From the NCBI GenBank assembly GCA_023052935.1, contig CM041297.1:9025327-9089326 (forward strand): a stretch of 64,000 nt of DNA, given 5' to 3'. The translations under genes were made by a program, and so were the position numbers. Under the pieces are notes generated by a model that was not told the DNA's origin, made no database searches, and saw only the letters and a program-made list of their open reading frames with translations. Positions 35,122-44,892 of this stretch are shown here, in pieces (positions within the stretch are counted from its first letter, which is position 1; every line of letters starts with the position of its first letter). This DNA is from Piezodorus guildinii (taxonomy: Eukaryota; Arthropoda; Insecta; Hemiptera; Pentatomidae).

Positions 35122-35807
35122 TATCACATATTTGTGTATAGATTTTTTATTTTTTCTAGAGAGTGATATAGAATATTGGATGAATATTAGATAATCACAA
35201 AAAGGTTTGATTGTGAATAAATAGATAGCAAGTTAAATTGTTGAAAATAATACATGTAATAATTGTATAAATTAAATTAAGTAATTCATACAAATTAATT
35301 ATGCAAGAAAAAAAAAGTTTTGAACAGCTGCCTGATTTAGATAAATAAATATGCTGTGTACTATTAAGCAACCCACTATATTTGGACAGGACCATATTTA
35401 TTTAATAAAGCACTTTTCTCACTTTCTCCTATGTCCTTTCACATCAGGTTTGTCGATGTCCTTAATGTCTCCTGGCCTCTTAGCCTTCCCTTAGACCACA
35501 CGAACATCGCCACATGCTCCTGACTAACACAAAGAAACAAAGCCTCTTAAAATCCTACTTCCACTCAACTTTAACCCTTCACAACATGTTGGAGTTTAAA
35601 GAGTAGGATGGTCTCTGTTGGTAAGTCCTAACTATGACTTTAATTTGTAACGCTATTAAACAATAAAATTTACTATCTACAGATGTGTGTTCATTGATTC
35701 GTTCAATACAAGAATCTTTATTGCCTTACATCTTAAACTAAAATCAAGAAGTTTATATAGATGCTTTAGTTGAAACTTTTGAACTTTCAGTTTCGTACTA
35801 AACATCA
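35122..35807. other. Spacer, nothing recognised
   Basis: AT-rich sequence without supported features. Confidence 0.35.
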
Positions 35808-36650
35808 TTACTTTCACTTACGTATATATGGAATATGCAGTAAGGGAAAGTATAGCGAAGGTGAACATTTCTCAATTCCAATTTCCAAAGTATTACACGT
35901 TTCAGGGTCTACTGAGTCCCAATAACCAAGTCTTGAAGAAAGGTCTCTGTGTGTGTGGTAAGCCTAACACGAAAATAGAATGACGTACGAAATTGAAATT
36001 TCATATTACAGAAAACTATACGCCCGAGAAGTTACATACACTTTTTTAGTAAAATCGGCTGATGGAATGTACTACTATATACCAGGCATTTTGTACCTTT
36101 TTACGATTTTATCGAAATGGGCTCAAACGATTTTCATAAAACTTGCCATATCTTTTTTAAATTCAATGGGCTTTATATATCATGAAGGTTTGATTCTGGC
36201 TGATATAGTTTAATAGAACTCAAAAGGCAAATTTTTGAATTATCTTTTTTTAAAGCATCTTTAAGTTTATAGCCTTTTCACGCCCTTTATTGTAATTCAA
36301 CATTTTTACTTGTTTTATTTATGTTTATACACATTTAAAACTCAATAACTTATATTTAAAAAAAAGTTTGTATATTTAAAAAAGATAAACGATATGATCA
36401 TATTGGGATTGATTAAAAGTAGCTACATTAAAAATTTGAGCGAATTTAATAATTAACCTCCGAAAAAAAAGAGCGAACATATTAATGTATTTTTTTTCAA
36501 CATAAGAACAGTAACATAAATGTGTTATATACTTTAGGAATTTCAGATTTTAGAAATAATAATATATTATATAAAAAATAGTACAATGTAATGAAAAGCC
36601 GATAAAACTAACCGATTGTAATATATAATAATTTTATATCGTTATATTAT
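35808..36650 (+). repeat. Unclassified repeat family D, copy missing its far end
   Basis: Starts at ACTTTCACTTACGTATATAT and carries GTAAGGGAAAGTATAGCGAA, CCCAATAACCAAGTC, a CATTTTGTACCTTTTTACGA block and GATGAAAAGC-like sequence near 36,595. The terminal GTCGTGTGTTGCC block is not found. Confidence 0.7.
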
Positions 36651-36767
36651 TTAATCTAAAACATATGTTTCTAACATAACTAAATATTTTAACCTTTTTG
36701 GACTCCATCTAACAATAACAAGAATACTAAAAACGCATAAACATAAGTAACTATTGAAGATTTAAGA

Positions 36768-38105
36768 TATTTTTTTTTTTTATTGATATTTGCAACTGTA
36801 TTAAAAAATAAAATACATTAAGCAAATGTGATAGTTATAAAATACAATGAAATGATATACATGTAGAGAAGCTTCCCAATGGAAGCACTCTAAAAATATT
36901 CTAAACTAGAAACGCTCGGGGCCATTTCCTTTTCAGGCGCCTCGGAAAATTATCCGGAATTGAGGAGGAAATAAAAGTATTGAATCTAGTGGGTTAGAGT
37001 GAGAATGGAGTTTGTCATCAAAGGATTGATACCTAGTCCGGGCTAAATCAGTAACATAGGGAACAATAAAGCGTTTATGGATAAGTTTATTTGTGACAGA
37101 GTAGGGAGCGTTGAGGATTTTACGAAGGATTTTGGATTGTAAGGATTGAATGCGGGAAGAATTTGATGGTTTAGTAGAGCCCCAAAGCACCGTAAGTCAA
37201 GATTTGTCTTATAATAGTCATGTAGATGAGCCTTTTGTAGTTCAGATGAATGTTTGACCGTTTGTCTAGTAAGTGTCGTAGTAGCCTAAAACGGCGAGCA
37301 GTTTCTTGTCGTTTTAGTCGTGTATGAGGATTCCAAGTTAGGCGATTGTCAAGAAGTAGTCCTAGGTATCGGATCTGTTCAACAGGAACTAGTTGAGTGT
37401 TATTAAAGGATACTGTAGGACAGGAAGTTAAAGGTTTACGAAGAAGGGCGGGGTCACCCATGGCGTAGTTGCTAGCATAAAAGCTTTCTCGCCAAAGGTC
37501 GCGGGTTCAAACCTGTGGGTGGCCCTAGGATTTTTTAATGGGAGTAAAAAATCCTTAGTTATGCTGTCCTTCGGAGGGGGCGTTAAGAGGTGGTCCCGAG
37601 CCTGTGCCATGTCAGGTACTTGTTAAAGATCCCCATCCTAATAAAACCTAGATAGGCAAAATTTAGGACTCCCACTGTAGCATCGTCCGATTAGCCATAG
37701 TAGCATAAAGTGGCGTTAAACGAATAAACAAACAAACGATGAAGGGTAAAGGTTATTTGATGGGATTTGTTGAAATATATTTTTATTCTTCAGTTCTGAC
37801 ACCATATTTGTAGGTCTTTGATGGGGGCATGCAGGTTATGTGAGGCAATAAATGAATCTTTATGAACTGATAACACGCAGGTGTCATCAGCATAGGTAGA
37901 ATGGAAAGTGTTGGATCCAAAACAGGATGGGTTGGAATATCAGCTGTATGGACTTTATAAAAAATGGGTCCATGGATACTGCCTTGAGGGACATCAGCAG
38001 TCTGTGTAAAAAGAGATGAATAGGAACTATTGTGATTTATTTTGAAGGATCTATGAGAGAGGTAGGATTGAAGAATAAGGAAGTATGTGTTGTTATTAGG
38101 ATTAA
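36768..38105 (-). pseudogene. Jockey-like group C element, longest copy, interrupted by a SINE
   Basis: Minus-strand copy. T run at 36,768-36,781, 3' UTR, then C-terminal RT in two frames (37,190-36,933 and 37,461-37,171) with IRYLGLLLDNRLTWNPHTRLKRQ, SLQSKILRKILNAPYSVTNKLIH. A SINE interrupts it at 37,449-37,735. Beyond the SINE (37,747-38,105) the sense sequence reads ADVPQGSIHGPIFY and a YADDT motif near 37,880, so this copy extends further into the RT domain than any other in the window. Stops and frame changes make it non-functional. Confidence 0.85.
37438..37746 (+). repeat. tRNA-derived SINE (SINE-1), copy 2, nested in Jockey C, with 11-bp duplication
   Basis: The insertion is 37,449-37,735. 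It has an A box region TGGCGTAGTTGCTAGCA (37,461 on) and a B box GGGTTCAAACC (37,503-37,513), followed by a ~200-bp body and the tail AAACGAATAAACAAACAAAC. Flanks ACGAAGAAGGG (37,438-37,448) and ACGATGAAGGG (37,736-37,746) differ at one base and look like a target-site duplication inside the Jockey C coding sequence. SINEs of this kind are transcribed by RNA polymerase III and mobilised by a LINE. Confidence 0.88.
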
Positions 38106-38470
38106 ATATTTTATATGAAAAAACATGTTATTGTTTTTTAAACAAAAAAGAAGATATTGAATTTCTTTAAAGCTTTATAGTGTATTATTACTAATGCATT
38201 TCCAGAGAATAAAGTAATCCTGTCAGTAAACTATTATATCTAAATCTCATTTTCCTGAGTAGTATAAAATTTCATAAAAACGTCAAGATATCTGTCAAGC
38301 TTTGTAGAACTTCTTTGTCTTTTCCTTTAGATGAAACCTTGCATGTTATCCACCTCATCCTTATTCAATTCAATTGTCTCATACTGAAGTTACTGCAAAG
38401 GATTTCTGTCTTGGAAAAAGTTTCAGAGGCAGGATGGGAAACTTTATAATTAATTACGTAAAGGAGTCAG
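38106..38470. other. AT-rich spacer
   Basis: No supported feature. Confidence 0.35.
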
Positions 38471-38488
38471 GGAAAGAAAACTTGAAAA

Positions 38489-38596
38489 ACTGGAAGGAAT
38501 TAGTCCGGGTGGCGGTCATTAAATGAAACAACTAAATAGTTTCAACTATTTAGTTGTTTCATTTAATGACCGCCACCCGGACTAATTCCTTCCAGT
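38489..38596. repeat. 108-bp near-perfect palindrome (53-bp arms, 2-bp centre)
   Basis: Arms 38,489-38,541 and 38,544-38,596 are exact reverse complements with a 2-base spacer. A 13-bp direct repeat AAAACTTGAAAAA lies at 38,477-38,489 and 38,627-38,639, just outside, and may be a target-site duplication. Confidence 0.95.
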
Positions 38597-38737
38597 AATT
38601 CTCAACGGTCAACTAATTACATCCACAAAACTTGAAAAAGTTTTTGCTGAGCCTTCAAGTTGAACAACAAATGCGAAACACAAAAGTCATGATTCTAATT
38701 ATATTACCAGCCTTCAAAATAATAAGGATTTGTAATA

Positions 38738-38880
38738 AAAAAATCTGGTGAGGGCAACACACGACTTTCACGAACCTCGGTTGCAAAAACCAATATAAGA
38801 ACTATTTGAAAAAATTGATTACAAAGGAAATAAAAATTGAAAAAGTTTTAAGGAATTATATTCTAGTTTTGCTGGAAACT
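38738..38880 (-). repeat. Family D, far-end fragment
   Basis: Begins with AAAAAATCTGGTGAGGGCAA, then CACACGACTTTCACGAACCTC, the terminal block of family D. It is probably the left part of a copy whose remainder is at 39,985-40,240, with a Jockey B fragment and a SINE in between. Confidence 0.6.
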
Positions 38881-38884
38881 TAAC

Positions 38885-39022
38885 TTTTTTTTAAATATTA
38901 ATATTTATTTATTGAGAAAAATTTCTTTCAGAATGAACAATAGTAATAGTGATATGAGACCACATTCATACAATATATACAGAAAATAATTATAAAGTCA
39001 AATTACATAAAATAGAAAAAAA

Positions 39023-39109
<87 letters not shown>

Positions 39110-39465
39110 AAAATATCAATAAAAAGAAAAAACAACCTATAATTGAAATAAATACCAAGTTGGCAAATAAATAAACATCATACAAACAATGGTAACTATA
39201 TAGAATATATACAACTGCTAAGGGGACCCCAGACTGGGATTTTCCCTCCACTTGTGGAGGAAAAAAGCGGAATCCAAGAGATCCCAGCGCCTTTCTCAGC
39301 CGCATCAATGGTCTTAGCCAGTAGATGCTGAGTTAGGGCGCAATAGCCACAAACATACAGTACATGAGTGGAGGATCTGAACAGTGTCAGAACTCCAGTT
39401 TAAATGTTTACAGAACGTCGCGGGGCCACTGCCGTTTCAATCTTCTTGGAGGATTCGCGGAAACA
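38885..39465 (-). repeat. Jockey group B 3' end fragment
   Basis: Matches the 3' UTR of the group B reference at 27,220-27,680 (ATTCATACAATAT, CAGAACTCCAG, CGGGGCCACTGCCGTTTCAA) in minus orientation. It contains an internal (TA)n tract. Virtually no coding sequence remains. Confidence 0.8.
39029..39105. repeat. (TA)n microsatellite
   Basis: About 77 bp of TA, the longest tract in the window. It lies within the Jockey B 3' UTR copy. Confidence 0.95.
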
Positions 39466-39599
39466 TAACTTTTAGATTAAACTATATAGAATTTTTATGT
39501 AGCATCATTACGTTGTACAAGTTTAGGTTCCATTCCTCATTTAATATTGCCATCTACAAATTTTTAAATAAGATAGAAGATTTTTTCTAAAATATATTT

Positions 39600-39756
39600 C
39601 TTTATTAATTTAACGTCACGCTACTGTAGAAGTCATAATTTTGCCTATCCAGGTAAAATTGGAATAGGAATCGTTAACGAGTACCTGACATCATATAGGC
39701 TTGAAACCACCTTGTTACGTCACCTCCGAAGGAGGCATAACTAAGACTTTTCTTCT
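39600..39756 (-). repeat. tRNA-derived SINE (SINE-1), copy 3, head missing
   Basis: The complement matches the body and tail of SINE-1 (compare 37,553-37,735): TTAGTTATGC, CTTCGGAGG, GTCAGGTACT, CTGGATAGGCAAAATT and CTGTAGTAGCG-like sequence. The tRNA-like head and part of the tail are absent. Confidence 0.7.
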
Positions 39757-39984
39757 TCTTTCCAAAATCTATATTTTATACATCCATATTACTTATTTTA
39801 ATTTTTTTTTTAAATATACCAAAAATATTGTTGTCCTTTTCTCCTTAAATTGTTAATCTTGAGTTAAGTTGTTTAACTAGTTCTTCAATATTGTATTTTA
39901 AGCCGTTTTCATCAATTATAATAAAATTATATGGTTATTTTTTTTTAATTAAAAAAAATTAAAGGTACTTAAAAGGAAGAAAAT

Positions 39985-40240
39985 TTAAAATATCGGCATT
40001 TAAGCCCAGTCAGACTACATTGTTTAGAATAAAACCTACATAATATTAAATTATATCAAATTTTACCTCGATATAGCGAGTTTTATCAAAATCATTTTAG
40101 CCGTTTTGGTGAAAATCGTAAAGAATAGCAAAAAGCATGGTGCATACAAAGTGGCTCCTCTGGTTCGACGACGAATGAAAATTGTTTATTAACATCTCGG
40201 GCTTATAGTTGTATTAAATAGGAAATATTAGTTTTGTGCG
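39985..40240 (-). repeat. Family D segment
   Basis: Shares TCGGCATTTAAGCCC, TCGATATAGCGAGTTTTATC, TCTCGGGCxTATAGTTGT with 54,596-54,800, in the same orientation as the fragment at 38,738. Confidence 0.65.
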
Positions 40241-40284
40241 ATCATCATATAATCATATATATATGTATAAAATCATCATATATC

Positions 40285-40665
40285 CTATTAAAAGTCCTTC
40301 ATCATTCGTGCTACCATACTTTGGAACTCTTTGCCCATCTCCCTCAAAAAAGTGTCATCCCTAACCACATTAAAAAACGAATTATTTAACCACTTCCTCA
40401 AAAATCAATCTTCCGCACACGTGTGATCAATCTAGACTTTAATAATACTTAACTAAACTCACTGGATGTTCTTATCTGTTTTTTTGTTTTGTTTGATTTA
40501 TTGTTTTTTGTATCTTTCATGCATATTAATCGATTATAATTTAATTCACTAAATAATCATATATCAAAGCCAGACTAATTGGACTTTTTCTGTTCACTGT
40601 ATTTTATTCTTAGGGAACGAAATGTAATAAAAACCTATTTTTTTCATTTCATCATTGTATTATTA
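40285..40665 (+). pseudogene. CR1/L2-type non-LTR 3' end
   Basis: The plus strand reads KSFIIRATILWNSLP followed by SSLTTLKNELFNHFL, the conserved end of CR1/L2-type polymerases. The stop is followed by about 240 bp of 3' UTR ending near AATAAAAACC. Only the last ~40 codons are present. Confidence 0.65.
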
Positions 40666-40689
40666 AACTTTTTAAAACCATAGAAACTA

Positions 40690-41065
40690 ATGAGGACACT
40701 AAGGATAAGCTCTACAAACCCTGAGCAGACCTATATTGATTTATGGCTGTGAATCCTGGGTTCTAAGGAAATCAGGTAAACAAAACATCACTGTCTTCGA
40801 AAGATGAATACTTGGAAGAATCTTTGACTCCATATGAGAAAATGATCATCGGGGACTGTATGAGAGGTATAAGGATGTCCCAGAGGTGAGGTTTATACAC
40901 AACACAAGAACGAAGCCTGGTCAAGGAAGACAATTGGTCGTATCCTCAAGAGAATCCTGAGCTATATGCTGGTGGGTAAGAGGATGATATGGTTAGACCA
41001 GGTTAGTGAAGGCTGGAGGGTAAGAACCAGGAATAGAGAAGAGAGGGGACGATCGCTTTTAGATC
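40690..41065 (+). pseudogene. Non-LTR reverse transcriptase C-terminal relic
   Basis: With frame changes it reads TYGCESWVL-like, TVFERRILGRIFDSI and LYERYKDVPEVRFIHN, a pattern of many insect LINE polymerases just after the RT domain. Heavily decayed. Confidence 0.5.
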
Positions 41066-42409
41066 CGAAGAAGGTTTTTTTTGTTTGTTTTGTTTTGGTA
41101 ATTATAATTCATTAGCCTAAATAACTTGAAAGTAATAGATAGAAACTAAAATTATTCTGCAATAGTAGAAAAATTACACAAAATAATTACATATAAAAAC
41201 GAATAAAATGATTGAAAATATAAAATTTATAAATCAAAACAAACTATTTTAATTTAACAACAGGTATTTTGTTCTTTATGAGTATAGCCTTACAGAGAAG
41301 ATTTATTATAATTACTTAATTCATTAATTAATTGGTTTTCGCTGAAGTTTTACTGCCCTGGCGGCCCAGCGTGATTGATTATGCCTAATCACCTCCTAGC
41401 ATGGTATTTAAGTATTGAACCCGAGAGTCTTCATGGGTTGTAGAGGTACGGTTTGTTTTTTAATATTCCATAAATTATTAATACATAATTGATATAGTAA
41501 TGAAGAGATCTACTAAAGTAATGTAAACAGTTTAATGTAAAAAAATAGAAAAAAAAAAACGAGGTTCGGATAGTATAAGACTTTCACGTACCTCCAGTGC
41601 ACAGTGGGCAATATGACCGACTTAGGTGGACAAAATTCTGAAACTTGTCTATATTTAACCTTTGGGGTCCCAGGTTACGGAAACAAATATTTAAAAACAT
41701 TATGAGAAAAACTAATTAATTGTTTGGCTCGATTGGCGAGCGTACAGTGGTCAAACATCAAATTTATTTGCTAAAATCTAAAACTTCCCTATATTTTACG
41801 TTTGAAGTCCCGGAATACGAGAAGAATAATACAAAAAATCTAATTATCTCTCGGAGTTGCTCAAATCTGCTAATAGATGTATTTTATATGATTTAGGAAA
41901 TTCTTGAAATTGTAGATTGTAAAACTTTTGATTCGGAGTGTTGTGTCTGAAAAAAATTATGTATCGCCCAAAACGCAAAAAATCGCAAAAATTCTTTGTA
42001 ATATCCAAAGACTAGAAGAATCGGTAAAACAAATCCTATTAACGAATCCTTGGGGTAACTTGGGGGTTATATAGTTTTTCGTTATTTAATAAGAGCGTAC
42101 ATTTACGAATTGCTAAATTAACTCTACAGGTGAGATTGCAATTTATATTTAATAACAAGTTTGGAAATATAATGTCTTACCTGTCTCAACAATGTCCAAT
42201 GTTAAATAAAACCAAAAATACTTTGCTCTAAATACACCTTCAACAGAAGAAATGGCCATCGAATAAAGATAATCCCACTGCCGGTTATTAGGCCCTTGTG
42301 TGAACAAGAATGATTAATTCATTTACCATTTATTTTTAAACACCATATGGCGGGAAATATTAGTATTAAGTGTCATGCCGACATATAATAAAAATCAAGA
42401 AACTTCGAT
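41066..42409. other. AT-rich spacer, mostly unrecognised
   Basis: Around 41,555-41,600 there is a family D-like terminal block (GACTTTCACGTACCTCC). Otherwise nothing is supported. Confidence 0.35.
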
Positions 42410-42610
42410 TAATTATATATGGAATTAAATTATGATCTAGGGAAGAACAGTAATATCTCTGATATATGTGGCAAATCTATAATAAAAATCAGAGGACAAC
42501 TTCTGTTATTTGATTGTAATGGTGCAAGGGTGGAAGAACTACATTATGGTAGCTTATGTAATAATAAAGACATAGAGGATACTCGATACATGGCTACCTC
42601 ATGATCTCAC
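42410..42610 (+). repeat. Repeat unit A, copy 1 (left of provirus)
   Basis: Starts GGAATTAAATTATGATC at about 42,420 and matches 51,755-51,905 over roughly 150 bp with differences and an indel. A 61-codon open frame across it has no known domain and is not conserved in the second copy. Confidence 0.7.
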
Positions 42611-42613
42611 TGA

Positions 42614-42993
42614 GCGGCAGCAAGACCCAATTTTTCAAAACATACCGTGCAAAAATTGAAAGAACTGGGCTACGAAGTTCTTCCGCATCCACCATATTCT
42701 CCCGACTTGTCTCCAACAGATTACCACCTGTTCAGGAATTTAGACAACTTCGTCAAACGAAAACTTTTTGAAAATGATGATCAAGTAAAAAGTGCGTTTT
42801 CAAATTTTGATTTACTTCAAAGCTCAGAGTTTTTCAGTTCAAGGATAAAAAAGATGGTGTCACGTTGGGAAAAATGTGTAGAAAAAGAAGGTAAATACTT
42901 CGAATAAAATTATCTTGTTTTCATATCGTATTTTTCATAAAAATCCTTTACCTTGAAAACGGACATTTCATGTGGCACAACCCAATATATTTA
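42614..42993 (+). pseudogene. mariner transposase C-terminus with 3' terminal sequence
   Basis: The plus strand (open 42,614-42,907) reads ARPNFSKHTVQKLKELGYEV followed by HPPYSPDLSPTDYHLF, the signature around the last Asp of the mariner DD34D triad (D in PTDYH). The HDN that normally carries the second Asp is replaced by other residues just upstream, and the first two-thirds are missing. After the stop, GTGGCACAACCCAATA at about 42,971-42,987 is a mariner-type terminal inverted repeat (complement TATTGGGTTGTGCC). Confidence 0.85.
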
Positions 42994-43117
42994 CCCGTTT
43001 ATTTTAACTTGTATATTAATGCTAACGAGCTGATATGGTTACCAGATAGGCGATATTTACGGGGGTGGAGAATCGGGAGATGGTACTTTTGGAACTAAGT
43101 CTCATATTTTTGTATCA

Positions 43118-43404
43118 AGTCACGCCACCATGAGGCCATAGTGCACCTGCAGATCACACCATATTCCTTGAATCTTATTCAGCAGTCCTATTAACCTTTA
43201 TATACCCTGTCCCTTCTCCCAGGGATCACTCTCTTCAAGTCCTCGCAGTAATTACGGTACGTAATCTATGTCAGATCTAGTATAGCCATATTGTTATTAT
43301 CAAGATTGTCATTATTGTCTTTTAAAGTGTTATTATCGATATTTTGTAACTTTTGAATAAATAAAATATTTTTTTTTACAATAACGAGTACGAACACCAA
43401 AATT
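43118..43404 (+). repeat. 5' LTR
   Basis: 287 bp. A TATA-like TTTATATA lies at about 43,197 and overlapping AATAAA signals at about 43,356-43,365. Two substitutions and a one-base T-run length change separate it from the 3' LTR. Confidence 0.93.
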
Positions 43405-43421
43405 GGCGCCCGAACAGGGAC
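43404..43421 (+). promoter_or_regulatory. Primer-binding site for tRNA-Lys
   Basis: TGGCGCCCGAACAGGGAC, complementary to the 3' end of a tRNA-Lys. Its first T overlaps the last base of the LTR. These 18 bases equal the well-known lentiviral tRNA-Lys3 site. Confidence 0.92.
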
Positions 43422-43764
43422 TGCATATTTTTATCGCAGTTTTAAGAACCGAGTTTCCGCAGATCCGAACTTTTTCCGCAAATCCAGAATTAGGACTACC
43501 GCCTAGGATTCCTCACCTGTGAAGACTCAAGATTTTGGCTTACCTACCGAGGACTACCAACTTCGAGATCTTCAGATTCTGGACGAGTTCACTCACCCCG
43601 AGCATCTCGCAACGCAGGCAAAGTCTCTTATCTGCACTCAACCTTGGCCGGACTTCACTGTCGTCAGGTATCCAGCTCAAGGACAGATCTTCACACCCCG
43701 TCGAAGATTATTTTGACAGCGTACTCAATTTTTGTAAGTTAATTTCCTTTACTATTGTAATTTT

Positions 43765-44892
43765 ATGTCTGATGATTATTTAAATTCTTTAATCCTGCGA
43801 GTAAATAATTTAATATTAACTACAAATATGGCAAGCTTTCAAATTAAATCGGCAGACTACGATCATATCCCTAATTTTAATGGAAATCCACACAATCTGT
43901 TAAAATTCGTGACAGTTTGTAGACAAGTTTACCAAATCGTGTGTAAACCGGACAACTCGTTTAAGGAACTAAACGAACAAAGATTATTAAGTAAACTTTT
44001 AGCAAAACTTACGGATGAAGCTGATTATATAAATACAACGTGCGAATTTAGTCGTGTTGAAGAATTACTAAATTATCTCGAAAGAACCTTCAGAGACAGC
44101 CGCTCAATTGAACAATTATCGCATGAATTATTTAATAACAAAATACATCATAAGGAACACCCTCTTGATTTCCTTCAAAGAATTGATAAGATCCGCACTT
44201 TAATAATTTCTAAACATCGGATAGAAAACACACCAAATAGAGAAACAATTATTAGCGCATTAGAGAAAAGTATTCTTTATTTTTTTTACACTAACATGCC
44301 CCTTCACATAAGAACATATCTTATGACTAAAGCAGAAAAGTTAAGAACATTAGATGATTTGAGAAATTTAATTCAGAATGAGAACCATCTACTCTTCGAT
44401 GACCTCATAAATTCGGGAAATATGAGAAGACCCGGAGAACATGATTACAAAAGAGGCTTCGACCATAAGAAAAAGTTCGATAAAAAACATCACAAACGAT
44501 TTAATAATTGGCAAAATCCCAATAACCCGTATAACCCACATAATCAAAGACAAGAGCATCAATATCGACAACAAGAACCTCCACAAGACTACCGGCAGAA
44601 TAATAATAATAATAATTATTACCAACAATGGCCCCGTCAAGAACAACAAAGGTATTTCAACGGTTCAGGTCGATACCGGAATCAAAATTATAATAATAAG
44701 AAAGATGAAAATCCAACTGTATCCATGAGAACAGTTAGCGCATTCGGGAATAAACCGAAACAGCCTAATTTCCAAATTCAGCAAGAAGACCCGAAAGACC
44801 AAGAAATCAGAGAATTAAGAGAGAAATTAGAAAAATTAGATCCAAATAATTCTTTTTTAGAGAAAGGCCCGCCAGACAATCAAAACACATAA
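43765..44892 (+). CDS. gag: Gag-like protein of the errantivirus-type element
   Basis: 375 codons, uninterrupted; a second possible start is Met 22 (43,828). The N-terminal two-thirds are helical in character and contain IPNFNGNPHNLLKF, a pattern shared by errantiviral Gag proteins, which build the particle. The C-terminal third (about residues 225-320) is rich in Asn, Gln, Arg and Tyr and looks disordered and RNA-binding. No CCHC knuckle is present, as usual in errantiviruses. The last ~45 codons contain the frameshift site to pol. The stop is TAA at 44,890. Confidence 0.9.
   Translation: MSDDYLNSLILRVNNLILTTNMASFQIKSADYDHIPNFNGNPHNLLKFVTVCRQVYQIVCKPDNSFKELNEQRLLSKLLAKLTDEADYINTTCEFSRVEELLNYLERTFRDSRSIEQLSHELFNNKIHHKEHPLDFLQRIDKIRTLIISKHRIENTPNRETIISALEKSILYFFYTNMPLHIRTYLMTKAEKLRTLDDLRNLIQNENHLLFDDLINSGNMRRPGEHDYKRGFDHKKKFDKKHHKRFNNWQNPNNPYNPHNQRQEHQYRQQEPPQDYRQNNNNNNYYQQWPRQEQQRYFNGSGRYRNQNYNNKKDENPTVSMRTVSAFGNKPKQPNFQIQQEDPKDQEIRELREKLEKLDPNNSFLEKGPPDNQNT

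Noticed and set aside
39003..39308. 101-codon minus-strand open frame
   Set aside because: Most of it is a (TA)n tract in the 3' UTR of a Jockey B copy.
44389..44728. Open frames overlapping gag on both strands
   Set aside because: Shadows of the Asn/Gln-rich part of gag.
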